Positions 13,201-25,550 of a stretch of 64,000 bases of DNA are shown here, piece by piece. Under the pieces are notes generated by a model that was not told the origin of the DNA, did not search any database, and was given only the letters and a program-made list of their open reading frames with translations. This DNA comes from Chondrosia reniformis. Taxonomy: Eukaryota > Porifera > Demospongiae > Chondrillida > Chondrillidae. The DNA is taken from assembly GCA_947172415.1 (NCBI GenBank), contig OX359195.1:6875001-6939000 (forward strand). The letters are read 5' to 3'. The translations under genes and the position numbers were made by a program. Positions within the stretch are counted from its first letter, which is position 1; each line of letters starts with the position of its first letter.

Positions 13201-14410
13201 TCCCCATGACATACGTATTATCTCACAGCAGTCCAGTATAAAGGTGCTTCAGTGCTATTTACTTAAAAGAGACAAACTATATGTTTAAAGATCAGTTTAG
13301 ACTCACTTTAGTTTGTTCTTCCTCTGATCTTCATTCAGTTCCTCCTCCTTCCGGGCCAGCCCATCGTGAAGCTCATACGCAGACGTGGACCACTTTTGAA
13401 CAAGGATCATCAGAGGGCTGTCGTCATGGAGATTAAATAAGAGATAAAATGTATTATTTAATAGTAAATGGGAAACATGACTGTCCAAACAAGTACCTTA
13501 CCCGCTAAAGTCCAGCTTGTACACACCATAGTCGTCTACCATTCTGTAAATATGGGTTACTGCTACAATGACTGTGATGTAGACCAGCATGTAATATGGA
13601 ACCACACGAGGAGAGAGGAACAGCAGAAAGACATAACTGATAGCCACAGTTGCAACATGGAACAGAACAAACCTGGAATATTAAACATGGGAAAGAGCTA
13701 TACAAAGAAATTTGTGGATTAAACTTGTAAAAATGGAGTACATGACAAGGGTCTGTATCACCAGACCTTTTCTACAGCTACCCTGTCCAAAGACTCACCA
13801 TCCAAAGCAGAGACATCCAAAGAGAAGGCCCAGGCCCAAGCAGTACAGGTGTCTGACTGTGGTCCCCACATCCCGGGGACGTAGCACGTACCTCATTAGA
13901 AAGGCCAGTGGAATGGACACTGACCAGAGCACTAGATAACGAACCTGGATGAGATAAAGAACCTGGCATCATAAGAAGAGATATGATAATATATTTATTA
14001 AAGTGACACTCTATCAGCTTCATTTCGTCATGTGGAAAAATGTAATATGAAGAATATGATACTATTAATGATAGTACGGGACAAGAGATTGGACTGCTGA
14101 CAGACTATGTAGTTAGTTACACAAAATTACTGATTCTAATCAAACAATGTCAAAATAAGAACCTTTTTTATGCAAAATTGACATATTTTATATTCGTGCA
14201 ATGATTTATGTGAGCATAGATCTTCTATACTTAAGCTTTATAGATAGCAGATAGCAAAACCATATGATACGCAGAAATATACGTCAAGTATCATGCGTAT
14301 TACGTTAATTAACATACTACATCTATCGTGAAGCCAGACTTGTCGGAAATGAGAGAACAAAAGCTCTGAAAAGGAGTAGCAACTAAAGAGTGATAAATAA
14401 CCTCGGCCAT
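10259..14410 (-). CDS. MBOAT lysophospholipid acyltransferase, tandem copy A
   Basis: Twelve exons: 14318-14410 (start MAEVIYHSL), 13799-13944, 13502-13672, 13307-13417, 12939-13083, 12746-12778, 12211-12301, 11920-12009, 11674-11777, 11410-11474, 10885-11017 and 10259-10525. They sum to 1449 nt (482 aa), close to the usual 480-520. Multiple hydrophobic helices. MBOAT1/2-type hallmarks in order: DFSGPLMI, a conserved HDG, INNAAGLGF, the active-site Asn in AWNITSALW, the catalytic His in FWHGFYPGYY, and VKLFYDVLTW near the C-terminus. The family transfers acyl chains to lysophospholipids in the ER membrane (Lands cycle). Closest by eye to the MBOAT1/2 subgroup; substrate not assignable. Tandem paralogue of 14672-17872. 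Confidence 0.9.
10590..10765. repeat. Interspersed repeat family a, copy 3
   Basis: Intronic in MBOAT copy A. Shares GAATTCCCAGAAACAGCTGT and CTCTCACTAGGTTTAGT with the copies at 1343 and 8790. Confidence 0.6.
12319..12551. repeat. Minisatellite, 38-bp unit x 6
   Basis: Six direct copies of a 38-bp unit (core TTTCATATTTGTGGACAATA) in an MBOAT copy A intron. Five are identical in length and the first carries a 4-bp insertion. Absent from the matching intron of copy B. Confidence 0.9.
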
Positions 14411-14671
14411 TTTCGAAAACCAAAAATATTCGGTGTTGTAAGGCTTGAAAACTAAACAGTTGTTACAAATATAGTGCAGTATCCTAGGGAGTGAGAGCAG
14501 CACTTGATAGAAAGATATTGTTTATTTTTCGGAGCAAGTTTCCTAACAAGATGTCTACATGTTTATAGGTATACAACAAGAGCATGCTGTAATTATAATA
14601 CTACAAATGATTAAATATACAGAATAGATTACTCCTAAACATGAAATATGTGATGGTTTGAAAGTAGAAAG

Positions 14672-17600
14672 TCAATTGGTTTTCTTCTCTTTCTCTTTTT
14701 GTGTGTCTGTAGCAGATTCTCTGGGTCTTGGTTTGGTTGGTAGCAAATATAAGAAAATACTAGCCAGCAAGGGAAAGTAGTAAAAGTTGTGCAACACAGC
14801 CACGGCATCTAGGAATGAATCCTGGTACACAAACATCAGATATATTGGATGGGTCACAATGACAGTCAAAAACCAAGTCAAAACATCATAAAACAGCTTC
14901 ACTGTAGCTCCTTTGTCTATAAAGTAAGGTCTAAAGAGCCTTCTTCCCTACAGAAAGACAAGCATTGTCAGGATGGAAACCAAATGTACATCAACTAATA
15001 CCTTTCTACAAGAAATACCAACTACAGAGAAATACGTGTGTGTAAGGCAGATATTGCAAACCTTCCTAGCTCCCTCCACCACCAAAGCAGCTGGTACCAG
15101 ACACAAGTAATATGAAGGGTAAAACCCATGCCAAGTGGCTGAAGCCACAAAAGTGAGCAAAGTGGGCTGCCATTTTGATCGTTCATAGATAACTCTGTAA
15201 TGGAGGAATCTTATATAAACCACAATGTACACTTGTGTGTATATGTGCATACAGTTGAACTTGCTAATACGAAATCAAAGTGATGCATGTGTGCATTGTA
15301 AGGTATTAGAGGTGAGAATGAGAATTTGAGCATATGGTATACTAGGGGGAGGTGCAAGTGCAAAGGTGAGAGTTCAAAGGAGAGGTTGCTAAGGTGAGGA
15401 TGTGTGTGGTGAGTGGTACCTTCTTAACCAGGTATTGGTTGTGATATTCCATGCACTAATTCCTATTCTTGGACTTGTGGCAAACTTTAAAAGAAATTTG
15501 AATAATAATTAAATAAAAGATAATACAATGCACACATGTAGTACTGCATTTGTATAAAATACTAAACTAAAATGGCACCCTAATCTGGTCACCTCAGGGA
15601 ACCCAATTTAATTGGCTATACTAGATGGCGATCATCAAGGTTTAAAGGTATACAAATATGGAGTCTTGGAACTTGAGCCATCTTGGACAGTTCATACTAA
15701 TCCCCTGGACCCAATAGAATTACATTTCACCAAGTTGCTATACGTCATTAAGTGTATGAGTGCATTGTACCTCAAATGCCATGGGGTCACACCCCTTGGA
15801 AAGGTTCCACTGGGGATTCCCCCTGTTGTCATAGCCACTGAACCCCAGACCAGCTGCATTGTTAATACTCTCCTCTGAATAACCAGTGAGATGGATCAAT
15901 CAGATGAATATCAGATGAATAGTACCCTACACTTATTTACACTGATGCATTCACAGTGGAGAGGTAGGCATACCTAGTTTGAACACAAAGTAGTACTTTA
16001 TCCGAACAACCATAGTGCCCATGTAGAAGTATACAACATACTGCAGCAGTGTGTTCTTTGGATCTGTGGAACAATTGAAGTGATAATCAAACCACAACCA
16101 TTTTCACAGGATAGTAGTAACAAAGTGTACATTTGGCCTACCTATTACTTTTGATGGGGTAAACGTGCCAGATAGAGCAATGCTCAGTACAATAAACACT
16201 AGACCTTGAAGGAAAGGCCATAAAAATGGCAGCTACACAAAGAGAATAGAATGTAAGTTCCACCACAGGCAAACGGACTAATCAAATGGAAGTGTGAGAA
16301 GCATACTAACCACTGTACATGTATGACATCCTTTCTCTTCACTCTTCTAATGAAATGGACACAAGAAGTATATTACGCAAAACTATTGATATACCTCATT
16401 ATTACACACTAAATACTGTCATTAAAATTCATAATTATACAAAATTTCTTGATACAGCAGTCAAAGAATTTTTATGGGGCCTTTTCTACTTACCTTATTT
16501 TCAGTATTTGCACTATTGTGGTAGAAGTTGGATCCATCAATGAACCTGTTGTACTCCTTCAAGCTGCAGTTTGGCCCGGCGAGGTAGTGGAGAAAGTTGA
16601 AACAGTAGGCAAAGTACTGCAGTGTCGAGGGAACCTCCCTACAGGGACACATACGTACCAAAACGGAACATGTAGATCAGCTCAGGGTTGATGCACTATT
16701 AATTGAACTGTCTTATTTGAATGCCCCACATTTCAGACATTGGGAAATTCTCGAGTAAAAGATGAATCAGTGACAGCATGTCTGCACTATAGCTATCTCC
16801 AAGGTTATAAACTAATTGAGCACTGTTCCTTTGCGACAAAAGCGAATTAGCACCACATAGCCGGACTTATGAAAGCGGTTATGTTACATTGCAAATGGTC
16901 GTATGGACAGCAGGGCCCTCCATTATGCAATACCCAATGTGGGAGGCACTAAGGCTTGCCCTAACAATTCCAAGTGTTACAGGAAAATTGTTTTAGATCA
17001 GTTTAGACTCACTTTAGTTGGTTCCTCCTCTGGTCTTCATTCAGTTCCTCCTCCTTCCGGGCCAGCCCATCGTGAAGCTCAAAAGCAGATGTGGACCACT
17101 TTTGAACAAAAATCATAATGGGACTACAGGTTTGCAAGTGTTCCATAAAATGTTACATATTTCATGTCAACTGACATTGCATAAACAAGTACCTTACCCG
17201 CTAAAGTCCAGCTTGTACACACCATAGTCGTCTACCATTCTGTAAATATGGGTTACTGCTACAATGACTGTGATGTAGACCAACATGTAATATGGAACCA
17301 CACGAGGAGAGAGGAACAGCAGAAAGACATAACTGATAGCCACAGTTGCAACATGGAACAGAACAAACCTGGAATATTAAACATGGGAAAGAGCTATACA
17401 AAGAAATTTGTGGATTAAACTTGTAAAAATGGAGTACATGATAAGGGTCTGTATCACCAGACCTTTTCCACAGCTACCCTGTCCAAAGACTCACCATCCA
17501 AAGCAGAGGCAGCCAAAGAGAAGGCCCAGGCCCAAGCAGTACAGGTGTCTGACTGTGGTCCCCACATCCCGGGGACGTAGCGCGTACCTCATTAGAAAGG

Positions 17601-17872
17601 CCAGTGGAATGGACACTGACCAGAGCACTAGATAACGAATCTGGATGAGATATGGGATCATAAGAGAAAGTCAAAGAAAGATTAACACATACCATTCGTG
17701 CCGCTAAGCTAAGACATATTAAAGTAATGCTTCTTACGAGGCCATGATATTACATAACTTCAGATTCGTAAAAGGGAATTGGTGTAGGAGAACACATGGT
17801 CGCTTTACAAACCTCATCTACTCCAAATCCACATTGCTCTGCGATCCATGCACAGAATGTATGAAAAGACAT
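14672..17872 (-). CDS. MBOAT lysophospholipid acyltransferase, tandem copy B
   Basis: Same exon plan as copy A. Start MSFHTFCAW at 17872 (exon 17813-17872); two exons covering about 17198-17640; then about 17003-17113 and further exons down to 14672. Hallmarks: INNAAGLGFSGYD, active-site Asn in SAWNITTNTW, catalytic His in TWHGFYPSYY, VKLFYDVLTW, and a basic C-terminus (KEKEKKTN). Exons 2-4 are nearly identical to copy A, including the intron between exons 2 and 3, whereas exon 5 and most C-terminal exons differ strongly (for example CFNFLHYLAGPNC against NFTFLQYLSRPFC). All hallmark residues are retained, so both copies are probably functional. Exon edges in the middle of this copy were not each checked for phase. 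Confidence 0.88.
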
Positions 17873-18856
17873 CTTCAGCTCTCAGGATCTTGCTGATTTC
17901 ATGCAGCCGCACAGACATGTGGTTATCAGAAAGGAAACGCTTGTGGTTAAAATGTCTGCGCTTACGTTTATCATATTAGCAACACCGTCTCGCACGTTCT
18001 AACCAATCCCCTAATAGCTACCTAACAAACATAAATCTTTAAATCTATCAATATGAATGTAAACTTCATTGGGACCCATCAATCAATGGTGCCATGCGCT
18101 CAGCTGCCATTTTAGTGCATAACGTTTTTGCGGGAAATGTCTTTCTTGAATTTGATTGGCTGAATATCAGTTAGGTTGTTCTTAGATTTTCTGTCACGTG
18201 AGGAAGAGGACATGCTTAACTTGAGCTAATTTCTCTCATTTCAGCAAAATTGAGATTTTCACTCAAGAATATTGTAAATCTTTGTCCTTTAGGCTAGTCT
18301 TGCAATATTCCTTTGGAAACGGTGAGACACAGAAATGTTGAGTAAAACCAATTAGTGTCAAGTGTGATGGTTACTTGAATGGAATTATCTTTTTTTCTAT
18401 CCATGCTCATTTTTGGTAATCACATTTCTCAAATTGTTAAACATTGTACATTATGACACTGGTCAGCCATTTTATCTTTACAATGATGTAACAATTACTG
18501 ACAGCTTGGGTGCTAGCACCCTATGTAGTATACATTGGAGGAACATGAGTGGTTGAGTAACCATTATGCAACAGATTAGGAAGTTGAGGCTCTATTGTGG
18601 GGGCCACCTGAACGAGTCATTGAGACACCAGTTTCACATCAATATATATGTATTTCTATCTTGTACACTCTTCCCACTGCTTCTATATAACCTTCTAACC
18701 TACAGCTACTATAATACTGCAATAGAACAGATGATTTTAAATAGGTTGTTTGATAACCAATATTTTCTGGAGTTAGTAGACATTCACACTTGACTCTACT
18801 AATATGATAGTGATAGCTTCTTCACTGAGAGATGTTGTTTTGTCTAGGTCTGCACA
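17873..18856. other. Divergent intergenic region between MBOAT B and KDM1B
   Basis: The genes are transcribed away from each other. No coding exon seen. A CTAG immediately before the KDM1B start context (TTTTGTCTAG at about 18838-18847) resembles a splice acceptor, so KDM1B may have an upstream noncoding exon in this stretch. Confidence 0.45.
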
Positions 18857-21800
18857 ATGTCACGACCGAGCCAAGTCCGTACATCAAGAAGAAGCAGTTC
18901 ACAGCACTCTGATAAGTCCTCAGTCACTCGACCCAGGCCTTGTGAGAGGAGGGGGTGTATTGAACTACAATCTAATCCCTCTTGCATCATTAGAATCAGT
19001 CCCAAGTATGAACATGTTAATGTGATTATGTCTACTTGATGTACGTACACCTGATTATTGCACAATCATTACAGAGATTTGTTGTTTACCATTGTATTTT
19101 GTTTTCAGCATACAATCTTGTACATCAATCCATCCTACCTCACCCCTGCCTCCCACCTCGCCCCTCCCTCCCACCTCGCCCCTCCCTCCCACCTCAACCA
19201 TCTCTTCCTCACAGGTGTAGAGGTAGTGGAGTGACTGCCAGATGGCACCACTTGAGTGCTGGTGAACACTACTGCAATGAATGTTTTGACTGGGTGTACC
19301 GATCGTAGGTAGACCACTATATACGTACTTGACTTGATAGCTACTGTAGCACCTTTCTGTTTGCTCTTATTAGGCAAAATCCTGCAAATAAGGACTTCCT
19401 GTTGTGGTATGATGTGTGGAAGGCCAATGCCAAAGTGGTTCCAAGCTATAAGAGCTACATAACAGACCAGTGTCTGCCGTACTGGGTTCAGTGCAAGTTG
19501 TCAAGGTGTGGCAAGTGGAGAATGCTCTATCCCGGCCACGATCTTGCACTAGTGAAACAGTCTGAAATAAGATGCCATGATTGTCAATCGCCTGAAAATG
19601 AGGTCAGTTGAGAAGTTAAATTTGCATATAATTAAATTGTCAATGGCATGCATTATACACCCTGAACTAGTTATGCATCATTCTCAAATTACAAGTCTTT
19701 ACAAAACATTTAATTCCTAACTTACCTCCACAATCCACAATGCCACATATGGTTCATTAGGTACAGTAATAGTTTATGACTCGATAGGTCAGCCATTTTC
19801 TCTGACTTTAAAGTGAGGTTCTAGTACAGTTCTTTTTGATTTGTAGTGTGTTAAGTTTGTGTACAATCCTTACTGGGTGAACACACTAGGGTACACGCCC
19901 CTACTCCGCCACACCCTCTTGACCCCTCTCGTAAAGGAGTACTATCCGGAGGGTGTTGGAGTCAGTCCGACCACAGTGAGCCAACCAGAGGGGGATCAGA
20001 AAAAGAGTGAAGGCACAGTGGAAGAAGAAGTAAAAGAAAAAGGAGAAGAAGAAAAAGGTGATGATGATAATGATGATGATGAAAATGAAGAAGATGAAAA
20101 TGAAGATGAAGAAGATGAAGATGAAGAAGATAAAGAAGATGAAGAAGATGAAGATGAAGAAGATGAAGATGAAGAAGAGTGGCAGGCTGAAGAAGAGGAT
20201 GAAGAAGGTGATGAAGACGATGACGATGACGATGATGATGATGATGATGAGGAGGAGGAGGAGGAGTGGGTGGGAGACAAGGATCAGCCAGACACGCCCC
20301 CAACACACCCTGTACCATCTGGTGAGGTGGAGCCTACCAATTGGCTAAGCCAGTGGTCCAAGGATTGTGAAGCTAGCCTTTTGAAGATTGAAGAATTTCT
20401 TGCCAGCAGAGTTAAATCTACTGATAACTCTGAACTGGTGAGACTATCTGAACTTCAACATCAGGTGAACAGTGTAAGAACTAAATTAGCATTAATAAGA
20501 CGACTTAGTTTTCCAACTACTAAAGTGGAGACCAATGAAAGTAGAGTTACCGTTTCCATGGAGACGGTAGATGATGATGTAATCTCTGTCAGATCTACCC
20601 TAGACTCCACGGAACTGTTACTGAAACAGTTAGTCCTTACCACTCAAAATTCAAAGATTCCTTTAAACCTATTTATGAACCAGTTGGACAAGGCTATCCA
20701 GCTGAACATTATCATTCAAAACAAGCTGCTCCAACTGATAGCAAGAGGTGCCTTGTATTTGCTGATAACTGCTGGGCCACAGGTAGCACACACTGTGGAC
20801 ACACTGCAATCTATAGCCCATCCACCTACTCACATTAGTACCCAAGCACAGAATAGCTCTGAATCCTCTGGGGGGCCAACCACAGCCAGCCCCAATAGGG
20901 AAAATCCCCTAGCCACAACTGAGGCTTCTAGATTTTGCAACAACAACAGTGAGAGCAATGAGAGAGAAAGTAATGCAAAAGCTGCAATAGTGCCCCGTTT
21001 AGATAACCTTAAAAAGAGGCACAGCTCTAAACATGGAGGGGATGTTCAGCCATATTTCACAGTGGGGAAATCCCTTGGACCTCCTGCCAAAAAGACAAAG
21101 GCAGCTGATCCTGGGGTGAAGGAGGATAACCATGTGGAGGAACTGAGTTGGTTTCCGCTTTATCGATTTTTGAGGAAGAATGATCTTGAAACAAGAAAGA
21201 AATTAGATACAGCCTTTTTTCAAAAATGTTCATCTAAACCAAGTTAGTCGGAGCTTTAGTACTTTGGTTATGATTCAGTGGAATCCACTTTGTATTGCTC
21301 AACTCCCTTGCACATATCAATGGTCTCTGAGATATATTCCTAATGGCCTCGGAGTCAAGTTATATATGTACATACATATATCACATCCAGCCTCTGCCAT
21401 TTTACTGAGTTTTAATTTAAAAAATGGTTGTAGTTTTATTATCACAGACTACTATTTCATATGAATGTCTCTCTGTAGCTCTTTTAACGCCTCCCCTGGA
21501 CGAGACTAAGCAAGTTGTTGGATCCAAAGATTGGCTCCATCCTTTCAACCACCCAGAGGATGGCGAGAGAGCTAGGGCATTCACGCCTGACACCATGACC
21601 ACTGAAGAAGAAGAAGCTTTTCCGGAATACAGCAAGTATGTCACTGCCTCCATTGCTATGGGGCAGGTGATGTGGGTTGCCATGGTGACACTGATCCACA
21701 TATCAGGTCCACTGGTGTATCAGTGACAGAGTCTCTCCTTGTATATAGGACCCCAGTATTAGAGGTGTACCTGATGTTACGTAATCTTGTTTTGGCTCTC

Positions 21801-24800
21801 TGGCACAAGAATTGTAAGGTTTGTTCAACTGATACTTCAAGTCCAACCAAATACACAAGCAACACACTTCAACATACTAGCTTAGCCTAATTGTATTCAT
21901 AGGTAATAGGAAAAGATGGCCTCTTCATGAATCCTATTGATTTTGTAAAGTCCAATAAATCAGTCATTTATAGTAGTTAGTATGTATATACAGATTTGTA
22001 ATCATGTAATGGTATTCTATGTGAAAGTTAGGTTTGGACTATGTAAGGAACATGATGGTGTTATGGTATATGGTTGATTATCTTGTCTATTTGTAGGAGT
22101 ACCTTTGCTTAGAGACGTGTTTCTCTGCTCTCCATCTCCCTGGTCTGATAAGGATCTGGTCCAAAGGAGCCCTCTACAGGATCCTACATTTCCTCAGTGT
22201 CAAGGGATATATCAACTTTGGTTATCTCAAAGAATCCAAATTTCCATTCCCAATATTGCAAGGGAAATCTGAAGTGAGAGGCTAACCCAACATTTTAGAG
22301 GCTTACCAATGTATTCTGCTACTATTGCCACTAAAGGATTTCTAGTTATTGTACTCAATAACCTTGTTTCATCAATTGAGTTTGTGAAAATTCCACTTTG
22401 TTAACCACAATTGGAAAATGACTCCTGCACCCTTCCCTATATCAGTAAAGTGAATTCAATGAAGAGTATTTAATGTTCTGTAGGAATCTATCCTGGTGGT
22501 TGGCGCTGGTCCTGCAGGATTAGGAGCAGCTCAGCATCTGAAGAGCTTTGGCTACGATGTGACAGTACTGGAGGCCAGCAGCCAGCCGGGAGGGAGGTGC
22601 AGGGACGACACATCTCTTGGGACCACTCTGGGACTCGGTGCCATGATTGTAACTGGAGTTGAGAATAACCCAATTCTTACCCTTTGCCACCAGGTTTGCG
22701 AGGCATATTGTAGCTGACAAAACCACTCACTCCCACCTGCTGAATATTAATTTACTTTTTGTTGAAATGCTGACAAAACCACTCACTCCCACCTGCTGAA
22801 TATTAATTATTGTTTGTTGAAATACTGACAAAACCACTCACTCCCACCTGCTGAATATTAATTATTGTTTGTTGAAATGCTGTGGTTCATTTTTGCAGAT
22901 GGATCTACCGATTGACTTGATTGAAGAAGACAAGTGTGCCCTATTGTTTGAGGACGGTACTGTAGTTCAGTCATGTTTGGACAGTATGGTGGACGACCAT
23001 TTTAATTCCACCCTGGATGAGCTGGCAGAGTGGAGACTCACCAATCAGGCAGATGTCTCCTTAGAAGGTACCACATGTCACCTCTAACTAGCAAGCAACG
23101 TGTTCTATTCCATCAAGCTAATCTTGGCCTTTGACTGTACTTTAAAAGACGTAAACACATTAAATACAGACTTCACAGAGTCAATACTGATATAGCGCTT
23201 TGTTTATGTATAATAATTAGATAAACTGACGGAATTTCATCTCAAATTGCAAGAAAAGAACAATCATGTCTTCTCCAAGGTCAGTCTGAGTTAATATACA
23301 CTTTTATTAGGCATGTATATGTATATATGTCACACTACACTGTCATACATCCACACTACATATACATATATGTATTCTTATTTAGGAAGAACAACAATTA
23401 TTAGACTTTCATTTTAGCAATTTGGAATTTGCCTTTGGTGCAGACCTGAGTCAGGTAAGGACCACTGTCATCTCAGTGGTGTACATGAGGTGATGTGTCT
23501 CATCCACAATATACTTTAAGGAGAGAGGAATGTTTATTTATGTAGTCTCGTACATAGGTCTCGGCCCAGCACTGGGATCACAACGACAAGTATCCTCAGT
23601 TCAATGGACCTCATGCAAGTTTACCGAAAGGCTATCAGATCATCTTCAAGAAGCTTGCTGAGAATCACCGTGTTCACTACAACGTGGTTGTCAATTCAAT
23701 TCAACTAAATGAAGGAACAAATGGACAGAAGCGTGTGGCTGTGAAGGACATAACTGGCCAGGTTTGGATAGCAGACAAGGTCAGTTGAGTACAATATACT
23801 GATATGTAGTCAATCCTCTTGTAACTTATGCTGTTGAAGCTGGAAATATGTATCCACTAGAACTACATATTGGTTCTGTGTGTGTAGTAGTTCAATGATT
23901 ATATACATGTAATGTAGTAATTGTATGACCTCCTTGGTGTTAAGCAATTAATTTATGGTGTGTCTAAACTGTGTTTTCTTCCTCTAAGTCGCTGCTCTTA
24001 GCTCTTCAATCTCATGTTTTAGGTTATTGTGTGCATACCTGTGTCGCTTCTAAAGTCAAATGAAATCACATTCAATCCTCCTCTTTCTGAAAAGAAGCAA
24101 ATGGCATTAAATAGAATAGGAATTGGAATCATTGAAAAGGTGTTTATGAAGGAGTATACTACGATACTTAATTTGTAAAGTCTCCCACTCTATTACATAT
24201 TTATATACTTCCTTTTAATAATTTATAGATTGCAGTGAAATTTCCATACCCATTTTGGAAATCCAAAGTGACTTCTCCCCATTTCTTTGGTCATGTGAAC
24301 TCCTCCAGAGAGAAGAGAGGCCTCTTTACTGTGATATATGACATGTCTACTAAAGGGAGCTCGGGAGAAAATGAATGTTACATCTTAATGTCAACCGTTT
24401 GTGGCAAAGCTCTGGATGATTTGAAAGATGCTACAAATGAAATTCTGGTAGACATTTTCCTTCAAACACTGAAGTCCATGTTTTCAGACACGGTTAGTTA
24501 AATGATTGTTAGACATTTCCAGCTACTATTTATTGAAAAATTAGGGGGCTTTAAGATCTGAAGCTGTCTTCACATTTGACTCTGGATTTTACCTCACCCA
24601 CGCGGACAAAACAGCTGTCTATGGCTTGACCATTTCTTTGAGTGGCTAAGGGGAGACTCTGGTTCCCATCAAGTGAACACCCTTTGCTCATTGTGCTCCT
24701 CAGGAGACATGAGTGGGTGGGGTAAAATCCAATATTGAATGACAGACTATTTATTGCTCTAACGCTTAGTCTGCCCTTCATTGATTGAGGGTTTGACTCT

Positions 24801-25247
24801 TAGTCTGCCCTTCATTGATTGAGGGTTTGACTCTCTTACCATTGACCTTTAACCTTTAGGCAATCCCTCCACCGCTTGGTGTATTGGTGAGTAGCTGGCG
24901 GAAGGATCCATACACTAAGATGTCATATTCATACACTGCAGTTGGGTGCTCGGGCAGTGACTATGTGACACTAGCAGAGGACAGTGATGAGAGAATCTAC
25001 TTTGCAGGAGAGGTAGGTAGGTTTGTAGCTCAGCAGTTGAGCTACAGAAATGTTGATCAAGTTCCAAACTCTCTTATCTTGATGGAAATCAGATTTTGCC
25101 TATATTTTCCAACTGAGTATTTTTATTGATACATAGAACGTTGTTTTGTATCCTCAGGCAACCCATGAGCTGTATCCCCAGACTGTGACTGGGGCATATC
25201 TCAGTGGTATCAGGGAAGCTGCCAAAATTATTTCAAAAAACTTTTAA
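18857..25247 (+). CDS. KDM1B: Lysine-specific histone demethylase 1B (LSD2) with long acidic insertion
   Basis: Sixteen exons: 18857-19005, 19215-19304, 19374-19602, 19847-21242, 21479-21635, 21749-21818, 22097-22273, 22484-22693, 22899-23067, 23221-23279, 23386-23454, 23558-23779, 24023-24139, 24229-24492, 24860-25012 and 25158-25247. Sum 3621 nt, 1206 aa; the human protein is about 820. Domains in order: N-terminal Cys/His zinc finger (GEHYCNECFD), zf-CW (LPYWVQC, CGKWR), SWIRM (LPGLIRIWSKGALYRILHFL), FAD Rossmann motif VVGAGPAGLGAA, then a split amine-oxidase domain with IGIGIIEK supplying the FAD-proximal Lys and PQTVTGAYLSG at the end. It should remove methyl groups from H3K4me1/2 in the nucleus. 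Exon 4 adds several hundred residues, including about residues 214-297 made almost wholly of Asp and Glu. Confidence 0.93.
19130..19200. repeat. Pyrimidine-rich minisatellite in KDM1B intron 1
   Basis: Near-perfect tandem copies of an 18-19 bp C/T unit (CTCCCACCTCGCCCCTCC) directly upstream of the exon 2 acceptor at 19214, so it doubles as an extended polypyrimidine tract. Confidence 0.7.
20020..20268 (+). repeat. Coding GAA/GAT trinucleotide repeat
   Basis: A degenerate trinucleotide tract encoding the acidic run inside KDM1B exon 4. Mixed GAA, GAT, GAG and GAC codons keep it in frame. The tract is likely length-polymorphic. Confidence 0.85.
22717..22880. repeat. Intronic tandem repeat, about 55-bp unit x 3
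   Basis: Three direct copies beginning CTGACAAAACCACTCACTCC between KDM1B exons 8 and 9. Confidence 0.85.
24545..24750. repeat. Interspersed repeat family b, copy 2, with inverted ends
   Basis: In the KDM1B intron between exons 14 and 15. Left end TCTGGATTTTACCTCACCCA and right end, in inverted orientation, TGGATTTTACCCCACCCA form terminal inverted repeats. Related to 8975-9195. Confidence 0.65.
24766..24836. repeat. Direct duplication, about 34-bp unit x 2
   Basis: CTTAGTCTGCCCTTCATTGA and the following bases occur twice back to back just upstream of KDM1B exon 15. Confidence 0.8.
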
Positions 25248-25550
25248 AATTGCAGAACTCTAACAGAACCTTCAAGGGGTCACTTCAAGAATTGGAAACA
25301 AATTTTTAATCACATATTGTATATTCTGGTTGTGTTTTATACGCAATCTCAGGCATTTACAGGTTTATTAATGTTGTTATTAATGTATTATATTATACTT
25401 ATGTCACCATCGATGATCAATAATTGTCATCTGAATGGTATTTTTGTTCACCCGTCCGCGTGGTAATAGTATTGCAGCATGATGTGTACAATGTATACAT
25501 TTCTGAGAGATGTCTTCAGTCATGTGATAGTCAGCTGATGTGTGGTGAAA

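Noticed and set aside
13468-13939. Plus-strand ORFs at 13468-13939 and 17018-17635 as genes
   Set aside because: Antisense shadows of the MBOAT exons, duplicated because the exons are duplicated.
19901-20318. Minus-strand and alternate-frame ORFs of Ser, Phe/Ile or His/Leu runs
   Set aside because: Shadows of the GAA/GAT tract inside KDM1B exon 4.
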